Positions 18,169 to 26,855 of a stretch of DNA of 64,000 nucleotides are shown piece by piece (position 1 is the stretch's first letter; each line of letters opens with the position of its first letter). The stretch is from Micropruina glycogenica (GTDB lineage Bacteria; Actinomycetota; Actinomycetes; Propionibacteriales; Propionibacteriaceae): the NCBI RefSeq assembly GCF_039524395.1, contig NZ_BAAAGO010000018.1. One strand, 5' to 3'. The notes under the pieces were generated by a model. It made no database searches and was not told the origin of the DNA. It saw only the letters and a program-made list of their open reading frames with translations. A program made the position numbers and the translations under genes.

Positions 18169-18666
18169 CTAGACCACCTGGTGCAGCCAGCGGACGTCCG
18201 CGCCCTCGCCGGCCTGCCGAAAGACCTCGAGTTCGTCGTCCCAGGCGGTGCCGAGCAGGTCGTTGACCGCCTCGTGCAGACTGCGGCCGCCCAGCGCCTC
18301 GCGCACGACCGCGGCCTTCAGCCGCTGCTCGTTGATCATCACGTCGCCATGCAGGCCCACCGTGGCGTGAAACAGGCCCAGGGCCGGCGTGTACGAGTAG
18401 CGGACGGCCTCTGAGCTCGGCGTGGCCCGCTCGGTGACCTCGAACCGCAGCCGCTGCCAGCCCTTGAGGGCGCTGGTGAGCTTCGCGGACGTGCCGACGG
18501 GGCCCGTCCAGGCGTATTCGGCGCGATAGCTCGCGCGTTCGGCCGGCTGTGACAGCCAGGTCAGATGAATGGGTACGCCGATGGCGCCGCCCACGGCCCA
18601 CTCGATATGCGGGCACAACGCGGACGGCGCAGAGTGGATCTGCACCACCCCATGGGTCGTCGCCAT
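18169..18666 (-). CDS. DUF3145 family protein
   Basis: 165-residue actinobacterial protein of unknown function with family blocks THGVVQIHSAPSALCPHIEWA, RAEYAWTGPVGTSAKL and RYSYTPALGLFHATVGLHGD. ATG 18666 follows GAAGGAGAAG; an earlier in-frame start exists but lacks a good site. DUF3145 genes commonly lie next to fabF in actinobacteria, in convergent orientation, as here. A link with fatty acid synthesis is suggested only by this persistent neighbourhood. Confidence 0.9.
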   Translation of the reverse strand: MATTHGVVQIHSAPSALCPHIEWAVGGAIGVPIHLTWLSQPAERASYRAEYAWTGPVGTSAKLTSALKGWQRLRFEVTERATPSSEAVRYSYTPALGLFHATVGLHGDVMINEQRLKAAVVREALGGRSLHEAVNDLLGTAWDDELEVFRQAGEGADVRWLHQVV

Positions 18667-18825
18667 GGTCTTCTCCTTCGGCCGGGTAGCTGCCTTCCCC
18701 TGCATCACCCGCTCGTCGGAGTGCGTCCATTGTGCCTCACCCGTACCAACCGCACCAAGCGGCTTCGGCGCTCATTCACCCGGCCGGGCGTGTCGATGCC
18801 CGGCTCGTGACGGCACACTGGCTGA

Positions 18826-19248
18826 ATGCCGAAGACGACCAAACAGGGCAAACCGATCAAGGATGAGCTGCCCTCCCCGGTCCAGCGCTCCGACGCGCAC
18901 GCGCAGGCCACGTTCGCCAAGACCTACGACTCGGCTATGGAGAGCTACGACGATGAGGGCCGGGCCAACGCCACCGCCTACGCCTCGCTGAAGCACAGCT
19001 ACGAGAAGGTCGGCGACCACTGGGAGCGCAAAGACGAGCCGGGGCCGTCCGACGAGCGAGCCGAGGAGGGCGGCCTGAACGACAAGGAATCGGCGGGCGG
19101 GGTCGACGCCAAGGCTACGAAGGTGCACCTGCTCGGCATCGCCCGCAGGCTGAACGTCAAGGGCCGCTCGTCGATGACCAAGGCCGAACTGGTGGACGCG
19201 ATCGACAAGGCGAACGTGAAGGCCACGGCGAAGGCGCGTGAGGGCTGA
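18826..19248 (+). CDS. ChaB-domain protein with C-terminal Rho N-terminal/SAP-like domain
   Basis: 140 residues, highly charged. The N-terminal half is ChaB-like (ELPSPVQRSDAHAQATFAKTYDSAMESY, then ATAYASLKHSYEKVGDHWERK). The C-terminal about 40 residues (KVHLLGIARRLNVKGRSSMTKAELVDAI) match the Rho_N/SAP-type nucleic-acid-binding helix pair. The combination is common in actinobacteria, where it is often linked to stress, but the role is not established. Start ATG 18826, no clear ribosome binding site. A palindromic element (19256) follows the stop. Confidence 0.85.
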   Translation: MPKTTKQGKPIKDELPSPVQRSDAHAQATFAKTYDSAMESYDDEGRANATAYASLKHSYEKVGDHWERKDEPGPSDERAEEGGLNDKESAGGVDAKATKVHLLGIARRLNVKGRSSMTKAELVDAIDKANVKATAKAREG

Positions 19249-19255
19249 CGCACCT

Positions 19256-19282
19256 CGTCATCCCGGCGCACGCCGGGATCTC
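19256..19282. repeat. Dispersed palindromic element after the ChaB gene
   Basis: CGTCATCCCGGCGCACGCCG then GGATCTC: a full-length copy (inverse orientation) of the 15-site family, placed 8 bp after a stop codon. Potential transcription terminator. Confidence 0.85.
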
Positions 19283-19342
19283 CCGGCTGCACCCGAAGAG
19301 TCCGGCTGTGACAAATGCCGCTGCGCCGGGTTGGATGGCTGC

Positions 19343-20122
19343 ATGAGTGACGACCGGGTGCTGGTGGAGCGGCGCGGCCACCTGCTGCTGATCGGCCTGA
19401 ACCGCCCCGACAAGCGCAATGCGGCCGACCTGGCCATGCTGCACGAGTTGGCCCGCGCTTACGCAGTGCTGCACACCGACCCCGAGTTGCGCGTGGGGGT
19501 GGTGCACGCCGTCGGCGACCACTTCACCGGCGGACTCGATCTGGCCGACGTGGGGCCGGGGCTCGTCAGCGGCCAGCTCGACCTGGTGCCGTCCGGCGGC
19601 ATCGACCCCTGGGGTCTGGTCACCGAGCCGGTGGCCAAACCGGTGGTGCTCGCCGCGCAGGGCACCTGCCTGACCCTGGGCGTCGAACTCGCCCTGGCCG
19701 CAGACGTGGTGGTGGCCGCCGACAGCACCCGCTTCGCCCAGTTGGAGGTGGCGCGCGGCATCATGGCGTTCGGTGGCGCGACGATCCGACTTCCCCGGTT
19801 GGGTTGGGGCGACGCGATGCGCTGGCTGCTCACCGGCGACTTCTTCGACGCGGCCGAGGCGCTGCGCATCGGCCTGGTGCAACAGGTGGTGCCGCACGGC
19901 GAGCAGGTGGACGCCGCAATCGCGATCGCCGAACGCATCGCCGCGCAGGCCCCGCTGGCCGTGCAGGCCACGCTGGCCAACGCTCGGCTCGCCCTGCACG
20001 ACCCGCAGGCCGCGGCCGACAGGCTGCGCCGACTGGTGGCGATGCTCGCGGGTACCCAGGACGCACAAAGTGCGATGACGGCCTTTCTGAGCGGAAGACC
20101 GATTGACTTCGAGGGTCGCTGA
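19343..20122 (+). CDS. Enoyl-CoA hydratase/isomerase (crotonase) family protein
   Basis: 259 residues, crotonase fold. Visible: LLLIGLNRPDKRNAADLAML at the N-terminus, the oxyanion-hole block HAVGDHFTGGLDLADV and the second block LEVARGIMAFGGATIRLPRLGWGDAM, with the segment LTGDFFDAAEALRIGLVQQVVP. The FTGGLDL block replaces the usual FSAGADL, and the hydratase Glu of the second site is not obvious (GIMAFGGA), so hydratase activity is uncertain. Start ATG 19343 (MSDDRVLVERRG) with a weak site. No CoA-pathway neighbours. Confidence 0.88.
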   Translation: MSDDRVLVERRGHLLLIGLNRPDKRNAADLAMLHELARAYAVLHTDPELRVGVVHAVGDHFTGGLDLADVGPGLVSGQLDLVPSGGIDPWGLVTEPVAKPVVLAAQGTCLTLGVELALAADVVVAADSTRFAQLEVARGIMAFGGATIRLPRLGWGDAMRWLLTGDFFDAAEALRIGLVQQVVPHGEQVDAAIAIAERIAAQAPLAVQATLANARLALHDPQAAADRLRRLVAMLAGTQDAQSAMTAFLSGRPIDFEGR

Positions 20123-20196
20123 GGCTCACCGTCCGCGCATACCCACCAGGAGTTGGTCGCAGTACGCTGAGCACACCCCCACCCTGAGGAAGCGCC

Positions 20197-21330
20197 ATGC
20201 GGTCACTATTCCCCCATGCGGTCGCCATCGTGACCGCCCTCACCGTCACCGGGTCGTCCCTGACTGCAACGGCACCTCCGGCCGCGGCGGCGCCCACGCC
20301 AGTCATCACTGCAGTGGCGAGCGGCCTCACTATTCCCTGGGACGTCACCTGGGTCGGCTCCACGATGCTGTTCGACGAGCGGCCCGGACGACTCTGGTCG
20401 CTCCAGCCCGGCGGCACGCCACAACGGGTGAGCCTCGATCTACCGCCGATCTTCACCAACTCTGAGTCGGGAATGCTGGGCATGGTGGCTGACCCGAACG
20501 CGGCCAGCAACGGCCTGTTCTACACCTGCCTGTCGGTCGCCAAGGACGACGGCACCGCCAAAGACGTCGAGGTCTGGAAATGGCAACTCACCGATGCCAC
20601 CACGGCGGTCAAGGTGAAGACCCTGATCACCGGCATTCCGGTCAACAAGGGCAGACACAACGGCTGCCGGCTGCGCTTCCGGTCGAGCGACCGGCTGTAC
20701 ATCGGCACGGGCGATGCGGCTCAGGGCACGAATCCGCAGAACCTGAAATCGTTGGGCGGCAAGGTGCTGCGGGTGACGGCCGACGGCACTCCCCCGTCGA
20801 CGAACCCGTTCTACGCCAAAGGGGGTAACGCGCGGTACGTGTGGACCTACGGGCATCGCAACGTGCAAGGCCTCGCCCACCGCACCGACGGCGTCGACCA
20901 GATGTGGTCGGTCGAACACGGCCCCAGTCGCGACGACGAGATCAATCGCATCATCGGCGGGACGAACTACGGGTGGTCGCCGACGCCTGGTTACAACGAG
21001 TCCCGTGCGATGACCGACACCAAGCGGTACCCCAAAGCCAAGACCGCGCGCTGGCGATCCGGGTCACCCACCGTGGCACCCAGCGGCGCGACCTTCCTGA
21101 ACGGGTCCCAGTGGGGCGACTGGAACGGCCACCTGGCCGTTGGCCTGCTCAAGGGTCAGGGCATCCTGCTGTTCCGGGTGACCGGCACCGAGACGGTGCG
21201 CAGAGTGACCGAGATCGCCACCACCTACGGCCGCGTGCGCGCCGTGCAGCAAGGTCCGGACGGAGCCCTGTACTTCACCACCTCGAACGGCGACGGCCTC
21301 GACGGTGTGTACCGCCTCACCCTTACCTGA
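20197..21330 (+). CDS. Secreted PQQ-dependent sugar dehydrogenase-like beta-propeller
   Basis: 377 residues: signal peptide (about 1-34, TAPPAAAAP), then a glucose/sorbosone dehydrogenase propeller. Family landmarks: ASGLTIPWDVTWVG, the KGRHNGCRLRFRSSDRLYIGTGD block with the conserved catalytic-type His, YGHRNVQGLAHR, EHGPSRDDEIN and QQGPDGALYFTTSNGDG. Many such actinobacterial proteins do not have proven dehydrogenase activity and the host may not make PQQ, so the substrate is unknown. Start ATG 20197 with GAGGAAG about 6 bp upstream. No operon partners. Confidence 0.88.
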   Translation: MRSLFPHAVAIVTALTVTGSSLTATAPPAAAAPTPVITAVASGLTIPWDVTWVGSTMLFDERPGRLWSLQPGGTPQRVSLDLPPIFTNSESGMLGMVADPNAASNGLFYTCLSVAKDDGTAKDVEVWKWQLTDATTAVKVKTLITGIPVNKGRHNGCRLRFRSSDRLYIGTGDAAQGTNPQNLKSLGGKVLRVTADGTPPSTNPFYAKGGNARYVWTYGHRNVQGLAHRTDGVDQMWSVEHGPSRDDEINRIIGGTNYGWSPTPGYNESRAMTDTKRYPKAKTARWRSGSPTVAPSGATFLNGSQWGDWNGHLAVGLLKGQGILLFRVTGTETVRRVTEIATTYGRVRAVQQGPDGALYFTTSNGDGLDGVYRLTLT

Positions 21331-21346
21331 GGCCACCAGGGCCAGC

Positions 21347-21460
21347 GGGACCCGAGGACGGCTACGTGGTCGGCCAGGGTCGTCGTGGGCCCGTGCCGGT
21401 GCACCACGAGGAAGCTGCAGCCGGGTGGCCGAGTTGGTGGTGGCGGCTCGGGTCGCGGCG
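21347..21460 (+). pseudogene. Relic of a VWA-domain gene in inverted orientation
   Basis: The plus strand at about 21353-21412 would encode EDGYVVGQGRRGPVPVHHEE, nearly the same as DDGYVVDQGRREPVPVNHEE in the VWA protein on the other strand (around 21740-21800). My hand alignment finds 48 of 60 bases the same; weaker similarity continues with frame breaks to about 21460. There is no start and the frame breaks soon after. It is GC-rich, unlike the 3' part of the VWA gene. It fills most of the 193-bp gap after the beta-propeller gene. Confidence 0.7.
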
Positions 21461-21523
21461 GCCGCGGCGAGGCCTAAGGCGACCGAGGGGTGCAGAACGG
21501 CCCGCCCGACGACCCGCGCTCGC

Positions 21524-22486
21524 TCAGGGCCAGCGGGCGCCCAACGCGATCACTGCCATCGACGCGAGCACCGCGAAACCGAGCGCCCAGCCGGCGTAGT
21601 ACTCGGTGACCTCTTGCTGAACCTTTACATAACCCACCTGTTCGGCAATGGCCGAGTACACCTGCTTCAGTTCATCGCCGGAGGCTGCGGCAAACTTCTT
21701 CCCGCCCGAGATGTCGGCCACTCGCTGCAGTTCTTCGTGATTTACCGGAACCGGTTCACGACGACCCTGGTCCACCACGTAGCCATCATCCGTGCCGTAG
21801 GCGATGGTGTAAATGGGATAGCCGCGGTTCTTCGCCTCCTTCGCCGCAGGCGCTGAATACCGCGGGATATTTGTATAGCCATCCGAGAGCAACACGATTG
21901 CGCCGGGCGCCGGATCCTCGGGGTGATCGGGATCAACAGGGGCTAGCGCCAGCGCATCGAGCGACGAATAGATTCCTTCACCGATCGAAGTGGACGGGGC
22001 CACCTGCAGATTGTCGATGGCCCGCGACACCAGGCCGCGATCGGTGGTCGGGGCCACCACCACCGCCGCCGAGCCGGCGAAGGCGACCAGGGCCACGTTG
22101 AACCGCGGCGGCAGCATGCCCAGAAAGTCCTTGGCGCCGGCCTTCGCCGCGTCGAGCCGGTTGGGTTTGACGTCTTCGGCGATCATCGAGCGCGACACGT
22201 CGAGGGCGATCACGATGGTGGCCCGGTCGCGCGGCACGTCCACCTGATCGGACGGCTTCGCGAACGCCACGTTGAGCGCAGCCAACGACAGCACGGCCGC
22301 GCCGACGGCGATGTGCCGCTTCCACGCCTGCTGCTTGGGTAGCACCCGGTCGAGGTTGGTGATGCCGGTGGTGCGGCTGCGTGCGCTCTTGCGGCGCAGC
22401 AGCACGAAGTAGAGCAGCAGCAGCACCGGAATCAGCAGCATCCACCACAGCCGCTCCGGTTCGATGAACGAGATCATGGGAATCAT
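21524..22486 (-). CDS. VWA-domain membrane protein (BatA/BatB-like), second copy
   Basis: About 320 residues: N-terminal membrane segments (ERLWWMLLIPVLLLLYFVLL at about 10-30 and another near 60), a VWA domain with the MIDAS motif DVSRSMIAEDV (about 97), TTDRG and VLLSDGYTN, and a final membrane helix (GWALGFAVLASMAVIALGA). ATG 22486 shares its A with the stop of the preceding VWA gene (TGATG); GTG 22495 is the upstream option. Last gene of the MoxR-DUF58-VWA-VWA operon. Its 3' half (21595-22000) is clearly less GC-rich than its neighbours, suggesting a replaced segment. Confidence 0.92.
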   Translation of the reverse strand: MIPMISFIEPERLWWMLLIPVLLLLYFVLLRRKSARSRTTGITNLDRVLPKQQAWKRHIAVGAAVLSLAALNVAFAKPSDQVDVPRDRATIVIALDVSRSMIAEDVKPNRLDAAKAGAKDFLGMLPPRFNVALVAFAGSAAVVVAPTTDRGLVSRAIDNLQVAPSTSIGEGIYSSLDALALAPVDPDHPEDPAPGAIVLLSDGYTNIPRYSAPAAKEAKNRGYPIYTIAYGTDDGYVVDQGRREPVPVNHEELQRVADISGGKKFAAASGDELKQVYSAIAEQVGYVKVQQEVTEYYAGWALGFAVLASMAVIALGARWP

Positions 22487-23445
22487 CAGGGCCACCTCGC
22501 TCCGAGCGAGACGGCGGCCAGTGCGGCGACCACGGCGAACGCCAGGCCGTAACCGGCCCAGGTCGCGGTGATCTCTTTGCGCACCTCTTCGTAGCCGACT
22601 TCACTTCGGATGTTCTTGTACACAGAGTCCAGTTGGCCGACGTTCTCGGCCGCGTAGGCCTGCCCGTTGGTCATGGACGCGATCCGCTGCAACAACGCCT
22701 TGTCGGGCGGAACCTTCTCGCGTTTGCCGTCGAGGTCGACGTAGCCGTTCTCGGTGCCGTACGCGATGGTGTAGATCGGCACCTTGGCCTTGGCGGCCTC
22801 GGCCGCCTCTTGGGTGGGCGAGCGGCCGGCGGTGTTCTGGCCGTCGCTCAGCAGCACGATGGCGCCGGGCGGAATGGAGCCGTCCGCAGCCTTGGGGGCC
22901 GACTGCAGGGTGGCCATCGCCACGTTGATCGCGTCGCCGATGGCGGTGGAGTCTTGCAGGGTGAGCGCGTCGATGGCGCGATTCACCTGACCGCGGTCGG
23001 TGGTGGGTGGCATGCGGGCCGCCGGGTTGCCCGACAGGCTCACCAGCGCCACGTTGTACTGCGCGGGCAGCGATGCCACGAACTGCTTGGCCTCGTCTTT
23101 GGCGGCGTCCAACCGGTTGGGCTTGACGTCGGTGGACGCCATCGACTGGCTGACGTCGAGCACCAGCACGATGGTGGCACGCTCGCGCGGCACCCGGTCG
23201 ACGCCGCTGGGCCGCGACCAGGCGATGGTCAGCGCGGCCAGGCTGAGCAGGGTGAGCGCCACGGCCAGGTGACGCCGCCACTGCGACTGCACCGGCACCA
23301 CCGCACCCAGCACACCGGTGTTGGTGAACCGCATGCCCGAGCGGTTCTTTCGCCTGGTCAGGTAGACATAAGCGGCCACCAGCAGCGGAATGAGCAGCAG
23401 CCACCACAGGCGTTCGGGGTTGAGAAACATCTGTTCGATGTTCAT
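22486..23445 (-). CDS. VWA-domain membrane protein (BatA-like), first copy
   Basis: 319 residues, paralogous to the next gene. Membrane segments at about 10-28 and 62-80 and at the C-terminus (YGLAFAVVAALAAVSLGARW). The VWA MIDAS motif is complete: DVSQSMAS (about 98), TTDRG and VLLSDGQN. It overlaps the DUF58 gene by 4 bp (ATGA) and the following VWA gene by 1 bp. Together with MoxR and DUF58 it forms the classical aerotolerance-type (Bat) operon. In other bacteria such MoxR-VWA pairs assist metal insertion or protein maturation; the client here is unknown. Confidence 0.94.
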   Translation of the reverse strand: MNIEQMFLNPERLWWLLLIPLLVAAYVYLTRRKNRSGMRFTNTGVLGAVVPVQSQWRRHLAVALTLLSLAALTIAWSRPSGVDRVPRERATIVLVLDVSQSMASTDVKPNRLDAAKDEAKQFVASLPAQYNVALVSLSGNPAARMPPTTDRGQVNRAIDALTLQDSTAIGDAINVAMATLQSAPKAADGSIPPGAIVLLSDGQNTAGRSPTQEAAEAAKAKVPIYTIAYGTENGYVDLDGKREKVPPDKALLQRIASMTNGQAYAAENVGQLDSVYKNIRSEVGYEEVRKEITATWAGYGLAFAVVAALAAVSLGARWP

Positions 23446-24491
23446 TTGCTCACCCCCTGCGGCGGTTGGTGCAACATGCCCGCCACCCGCCGGTAGGCGA
23501 GCACGAACCGTGCAATGTCTTGCACCCAGTCTGTATCCGTACGCAACTGAATGTGCGCCACGCCCGCCCGGCGCAGCGCGATGCGGATGCGTTCACGCTG
23601 CGCGGCCGAGGCGGCGTCCATGCGTTCGCGGGCGCCGGAGTCGCTGGTGTTGACGTAGCGCTGAAAGTCGGTTTCGGGGTCGCGGATCAGAATGTCGCCC
23701 ACGTCGGGAAACTCGACCTCACGCTTGTCGACCACCTCGACGGCCAGCACCTGGTTGCGCACCGCCAGCCGGCGCATCGGACGTTCCCAGTCGGGCTCGA
23801 TGTTCGGGTCGAGTTCGGAATCGCCGGCCGACAAGAAGTCGGACACCACGATGCGCATGCCGCGGCGGCGCTGCAAACGGGTGAGCTGCTCGACGCCGGC
23901 GGCCAGCGTGTAGGGCCCGGCGCTGTGGTCGGGCACGATCGGCTCTTCGAGCATGCGGCGCAGCAGCCCGTACAGGGCGGTGCGGCCCGAACGCGCGGGC
24001 AGCCGCTTGATGCGGTCGGGCCGCATGATCAGCCCGCCGAACCGGTCACCCATCTTCTGCGACAGAAACCCGATGGTGGCGATCGCCGCGATGCCCAGGT
24101 CGCGCTTGGTGACTCCCCCGGTGCCCCAGTTCATGGACGGCGTGACGTCGAGCAGCGCCCACACCTCGAGTTCGCGGTCGGCGATGGTGTCACGCACGTG
24201 CGGCGTCTGGGTGCGTGCGGTGACGGCCCAGTCGATCTTGCGCACGTCGTCCTGGCCGGGCACGTACAACCGGGCGTCGTTGGTTTCGGAGCCGGGCCCG
24301 GGCAGCAGGCCGCGGTGGTCGCCGTGCAGAAAGCCCTCCAGGCGCCGCACGATGGTGAGTTCAAGCCGGCGCAGCGCCGCCTCGGGGGCGAGCTTGTGCA
24401 GCGGCAGCGTGGCGTGGGTGGGTTCGCGCAGCACCGACTCCACCGCGCCGAGGTCGTCGGCGGGCGGTTCGAACTGCGGTTGCTGGGTCAA
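23442..24491 (-). CDS. DUF58 domain protein
   Basis: 349 residues. The DUF58 signature DARLYVPGQDDVRKIDWAVTART lies at about 80-100, followed by a VWA-like region with DVTPSMNWGTGG. No membrane segment is apparent, so it is probably cytoplasmic. It starts 5 bp after the MoxR stop and overlaps the VWA gene. DUF58 proteins nearly always accompany MoxR ATPases and VWA proteins and are thought to bridge them. Start ATG 24491. Confidence 0.93.
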   Translation of the reverse strand: MTQQPQFEPPADDLGAVESVLREPTHATLPLHKLAPEAALRRLELTIVRRLEGFLHGDHRGLLPGPGSETNDARLYVPGQDDVRKIDWAVTARTQTPHVRDTIADRELEVWALLDVTPSMNWGTGGVTKRDLGIAAIATIGFLSQKMGDRFGGLIMRPDRIKRLPARSGRTALYGLLRRMLEEPIVPDHSAGPYTLAAGVEQLTRLQRRRGMRIVVSDFLSAGDSELDPNIEPDWERPMRRLAVRNQVLAVEVVDKREVEFPDVGDILIRDPETDFQRYVNTSDSGARERMDAASAAQRERIRIALRRAGVAHIQLRTDTDWVQDIARFVLAYRRVAGMLHQPPQGVSK

Positions 24492-24496
24492 CGTGC

Positions 24497-25576
24497 TCAG
24501 GACGGGTAGCTGGGGTTGTGCCGGTGCTGGGTGTGCGACTGGTCACGCTGCTGCTGGTTCCACACCGGGGTGGGCGGCGGCACCATCGCGACGATGCGCT
24601 CGACCACCTGGCTGGGGGCGATGTTGTCGGCGACGGCGTCGAAGCCGAGCACCAGACGGTGCGACATGACGTCTTTGGCGACCGCCTGCACGTCGGTGGG
24701 CAGCACGTAGTCACGGCCGTGAATCAGCGCCAGCGCACGGGCCGCGGCGACCAGGCCCAGGGTGGCGCGCGGCGAGCAACCGATCTGGATCACCGAGGTC
24801 AGGTCGGGCATGCCGAACTCAGCCGGGGTGCGAGTGGCCAGCACCAGCCGCACGATGTACTCGGCCACCAGGTTGTGCACGAACACGTTCGAGGCCTGGT
24901 CTTGCAGCTCTTTGACCCGGTCGGGGTTCAGCACGTTGGTGGGCTCGGGCGGCGTCACGCTCATGCGGCGCAGGATCTCGAACTCTTCGTTGCCGCGCGG
25001 GTACGGCACGTCGACCTTGAGCAGAAAGCGGTCGCGCTGCGCCTCGGGCAGCGGGTAGACGCCCTCGGACTCGATCGGGTTCTGGGTGGCGATCACGATG
25101 AACGGCTTCGGCACCGGGTAGGTGGTGCCGCCGATCGACACCTGCCGCTCGGCCATCAGTTCCAGCATCGCCGACTGCACCTTGGCCGGGGCTCGGTTGA
25201 TCTCGTCGGCCAGCACGAAGTTGACGAACACCGGGCCCAGCGCGATGTCGAACTTCTCTTGCCGGGCCGAGTAGATGCGCGTGCCGACGATGTCGGAGGG
25301 CACCAGGTCGGGGGTGAACTGAATGCGGCTGAAGTCGCCGCCCACCACGGTGGCGAAGCTGCGCACCGCGAGCGTTTTGGCCACGCCCGGGACGCCTTCG
25401 AGCAGCACGTGCCCCTTGGCCAGCAGTCCGACCATCAACTGCTCGACCATGTGCTCCTGGCCGACGATCACCCGCTGCACCTGGGCGATCGCCTCGCCCA
25501 GCACGCGGGCCGCCTCGCGGGTGGCCGGATTGGCGTCCGGCTGCTGCTGGCCCGGGCCCTGGGTCGGATTCGACAC
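24497..25576 (-). CDS. MoxR-family AAA+ ATPase
   Basis: 359 residues. AAA_3 motifs: Walker A LEGVPGVAKTL (about 57-67), Walker B FVLADEINRAPAKVQ, sensor I VIATQNPIESEGVYPLPEAQRDRF. Chaperone-like ATPase of the operon with DUF58 and two VWA proteins. GTG 25576 (VSNPTQGPGQ) is preferred since AGGAG lies 7 bp upstream; the frame is open to 25600. The divergent promoter region with the plus-strand gene at 25926 lies upstream. Confidence 0.95.
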   Translation of the reverse strand: MSNPTQGPGQQQPDANPATREAARVLGEAIAQVQRVIVGQEHMVEQLMVGLLAKGHVLLEGVPGVAKTLAVRSFATVVGGDFSRIQFTPDLVPSDIVGTRIYSARQEKFDIALGPVFVNFVLADEINRAPAKVQSAMLELMAERQVSIGGTTYPVPKPFIVIATQNPIESEGVYPLPEAQRDRFLLKVDVPYPRGNEEFEILRRMSVTPPEPTNVLNPDRVKELQDQASNVFVHNLVAEYIVRLVLATRTPAEFGMPDLTSVIQIGCSPRATLGLVAAARALALIHGRDYVLPTDVQAVAKDVMSHRLVLGFDAVADNIAPSQVVERIVAMVPPPTPVWNQQQRDQSHTQHRHNPSYPS

Positions 25577-25925
25577 GCGTGTCTCCTGATCGCTGATCAC
25601 CTGGTGCGGGCACCGCCCGCAGATACGTGCGCAACCTTACCGGGCGCCTGCGTCACCTTCGTGGGTGTCGCACAGGGTCGTCACAGGCTCGGCCGTGGAC
25701 CTCGCCACCCCTGTCGCAGTCACCCGACCGACCACGAGCAAGCGCGTCACACGGGCCACGAGGTCTCTGCGGCCCGCACCCAAGGGGGCCGGCTTCGTCC
25801 CCCCGGTCTGGCGCTGCCCCACCTGCATTGACCGCCGGCCGGAGCGTTGCCCGGCATCGGGCAGAATGGACACCGCCTGCGGAGTTCGGCCCAGCGGTTT
25901 GGCTCCTGTGATGAGATGGGAGCCG
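25577..25925. other. Divergent promoter region between the MoxR operon and the SPQSG-repeat protein
   Basis: 349 bp without a supported gene. It must contain the MoxR operon promoter and that of the plus-strand gene. I found no clear -10/-35 pair, operator palindrome or structured leader by eye. Confidence 0.5.
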
Positions 25926-26855
25926 ATGTCAGAGCAACAGCCCCCGGCACCCGGCGACCCACAGTCGCCGGGCGGCGCCCCTGTACCGCTGACGCCCCTG
26001 CTGTCGGACGATCCGCCCAAGATCGGCGACTTCTGGCTCGACGCGCGACTGATCGCGACCCCGTCGGGGGTGGCGTACGCCGGTCACGACGACGCCAACA
26101 CGCCGGTCATGCTGTTGCTGCTGTCAGAAGGCGCGGCGAACGACCCCGCCGCGCGTGACCGGCTGGCCGGGCTGGTCAACCAGCTGCACATCGACACCGT
26201 CATCGCCCGCGGCGGCCACGGCCAGGACGAGGGCCGGCTCGGCAACAAGTACCGCCACGAGTCCGACGATCCGGTCGACCCGGACGACGCGCCGCTGGCG
26301 CCCTGGGTGGCGCTGGCCTACGACGGCTCCCCCGCCGCGATCGGCGAGGCGGGCCGCATTCTCGACGAGGTGGCACTGGCCCGGTTGCCGCTGCAGGGTA
26401 CCCCGGCCGGGCCCGACTACCGGCTGCACTGGATCGACCGGTCGGGCCCAGGCGTCGCACGGTTGTGGCCGCTGCCCTGGCCCGGACGCCACGACCGGGC
26501 CGGCTGGGTGTCGATTCTGGCGTCGTGGTTGTTGATGCTGCTGCTCGCCGCCCTGGCCGTGCTGATCGCCATTCTGATCTTTCAGCAGTCGCCCCAGCAG
26601 AGCCCACCGCCTCCCGTCGACTCCACCGCGTCGCCGCAGTCGGGGCAGCCCTCGCCACAGTCGGGCTCGCCGTCACCGCAGTCGGGTTCGCCATCCCCCC
26701 AGTCGGGCTCGCCGTCACCGCAGTCGGGTTCGCCGTCCCCCCAGTCGGGCTCGCCGTCCCCCCAGTCGGGCTCACCCTCACCGCAGTCGGGCTCGCCGTC
26801 CCCCCAGTCGGGCTCGCCGGGCGCCGGCCAACCGACCCCGAACTCGCGACTGTGA
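25926..26855 (+). CDS. Single-pass membrane protein with SPQSGSP heptad tail, function unknown
   Basis: 309 residues. The soluble N-terminal about 190 residues (IGDFWLDARLIATPSGVAYAGHDDANTPVMLLLLSEGA) resemble the degenerate kinase/beta-rich domain found in some actinobacterial membrane proteins, with no kinase motifs. One transmembrane helix lies near 199-220 (ILASWLLMLLLAALAVLIAILIF). The tail is nine 7-residue repeats, SPQSGQP once then SPQSGSP eight times. Start ATG 25926 (GGGAG just upstream, short spacing); ATG 25910 is an alternative. The stop overlaps the HAD gene start (GTGA). Unrecognised family. Confidence 0.8.
   Translation: MSEQQPPAPGDPQSPGGAPVPLTPLLSDDPPKIGDFWLDARLIATPSGVAYAGHDDANTPVMLLLLSEGAANDPAARDRLAGLVNQLHIDTVIARGGHGQDEGRLGNKYRHESDDPVDPDDAPLAPWVALAYDGSPAAIGEAGRILDEVALARLPLQGTPAGPDYRLHWIDRSGPGVARLWPLPWPGRHDRAGWVSILASWLLMLLLAALAVLIAILIFQQSPQQSPPPPVDSTASPQSGQPSPQSGSPSPQSGSPSPQSGSPSPQSGSPSPQSGSPSPQSGSPSPQSGSPSPQSGSPGAGQPTPNSRL
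26631..26819 (+). repeat. 21-bp coding tandem repeat (nine units)
   Basis: Nine 21-bp units such as TCGCCGCAGTCGGGCTCGCC encode SPQSGSP. Units differ mainly at third positions (CCACAG, CCGCAG, CCCCAG), showing the peptide is preserved while the DNA drifts. The array is likely to vary in copy number between strains. Confidence 0.9.
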
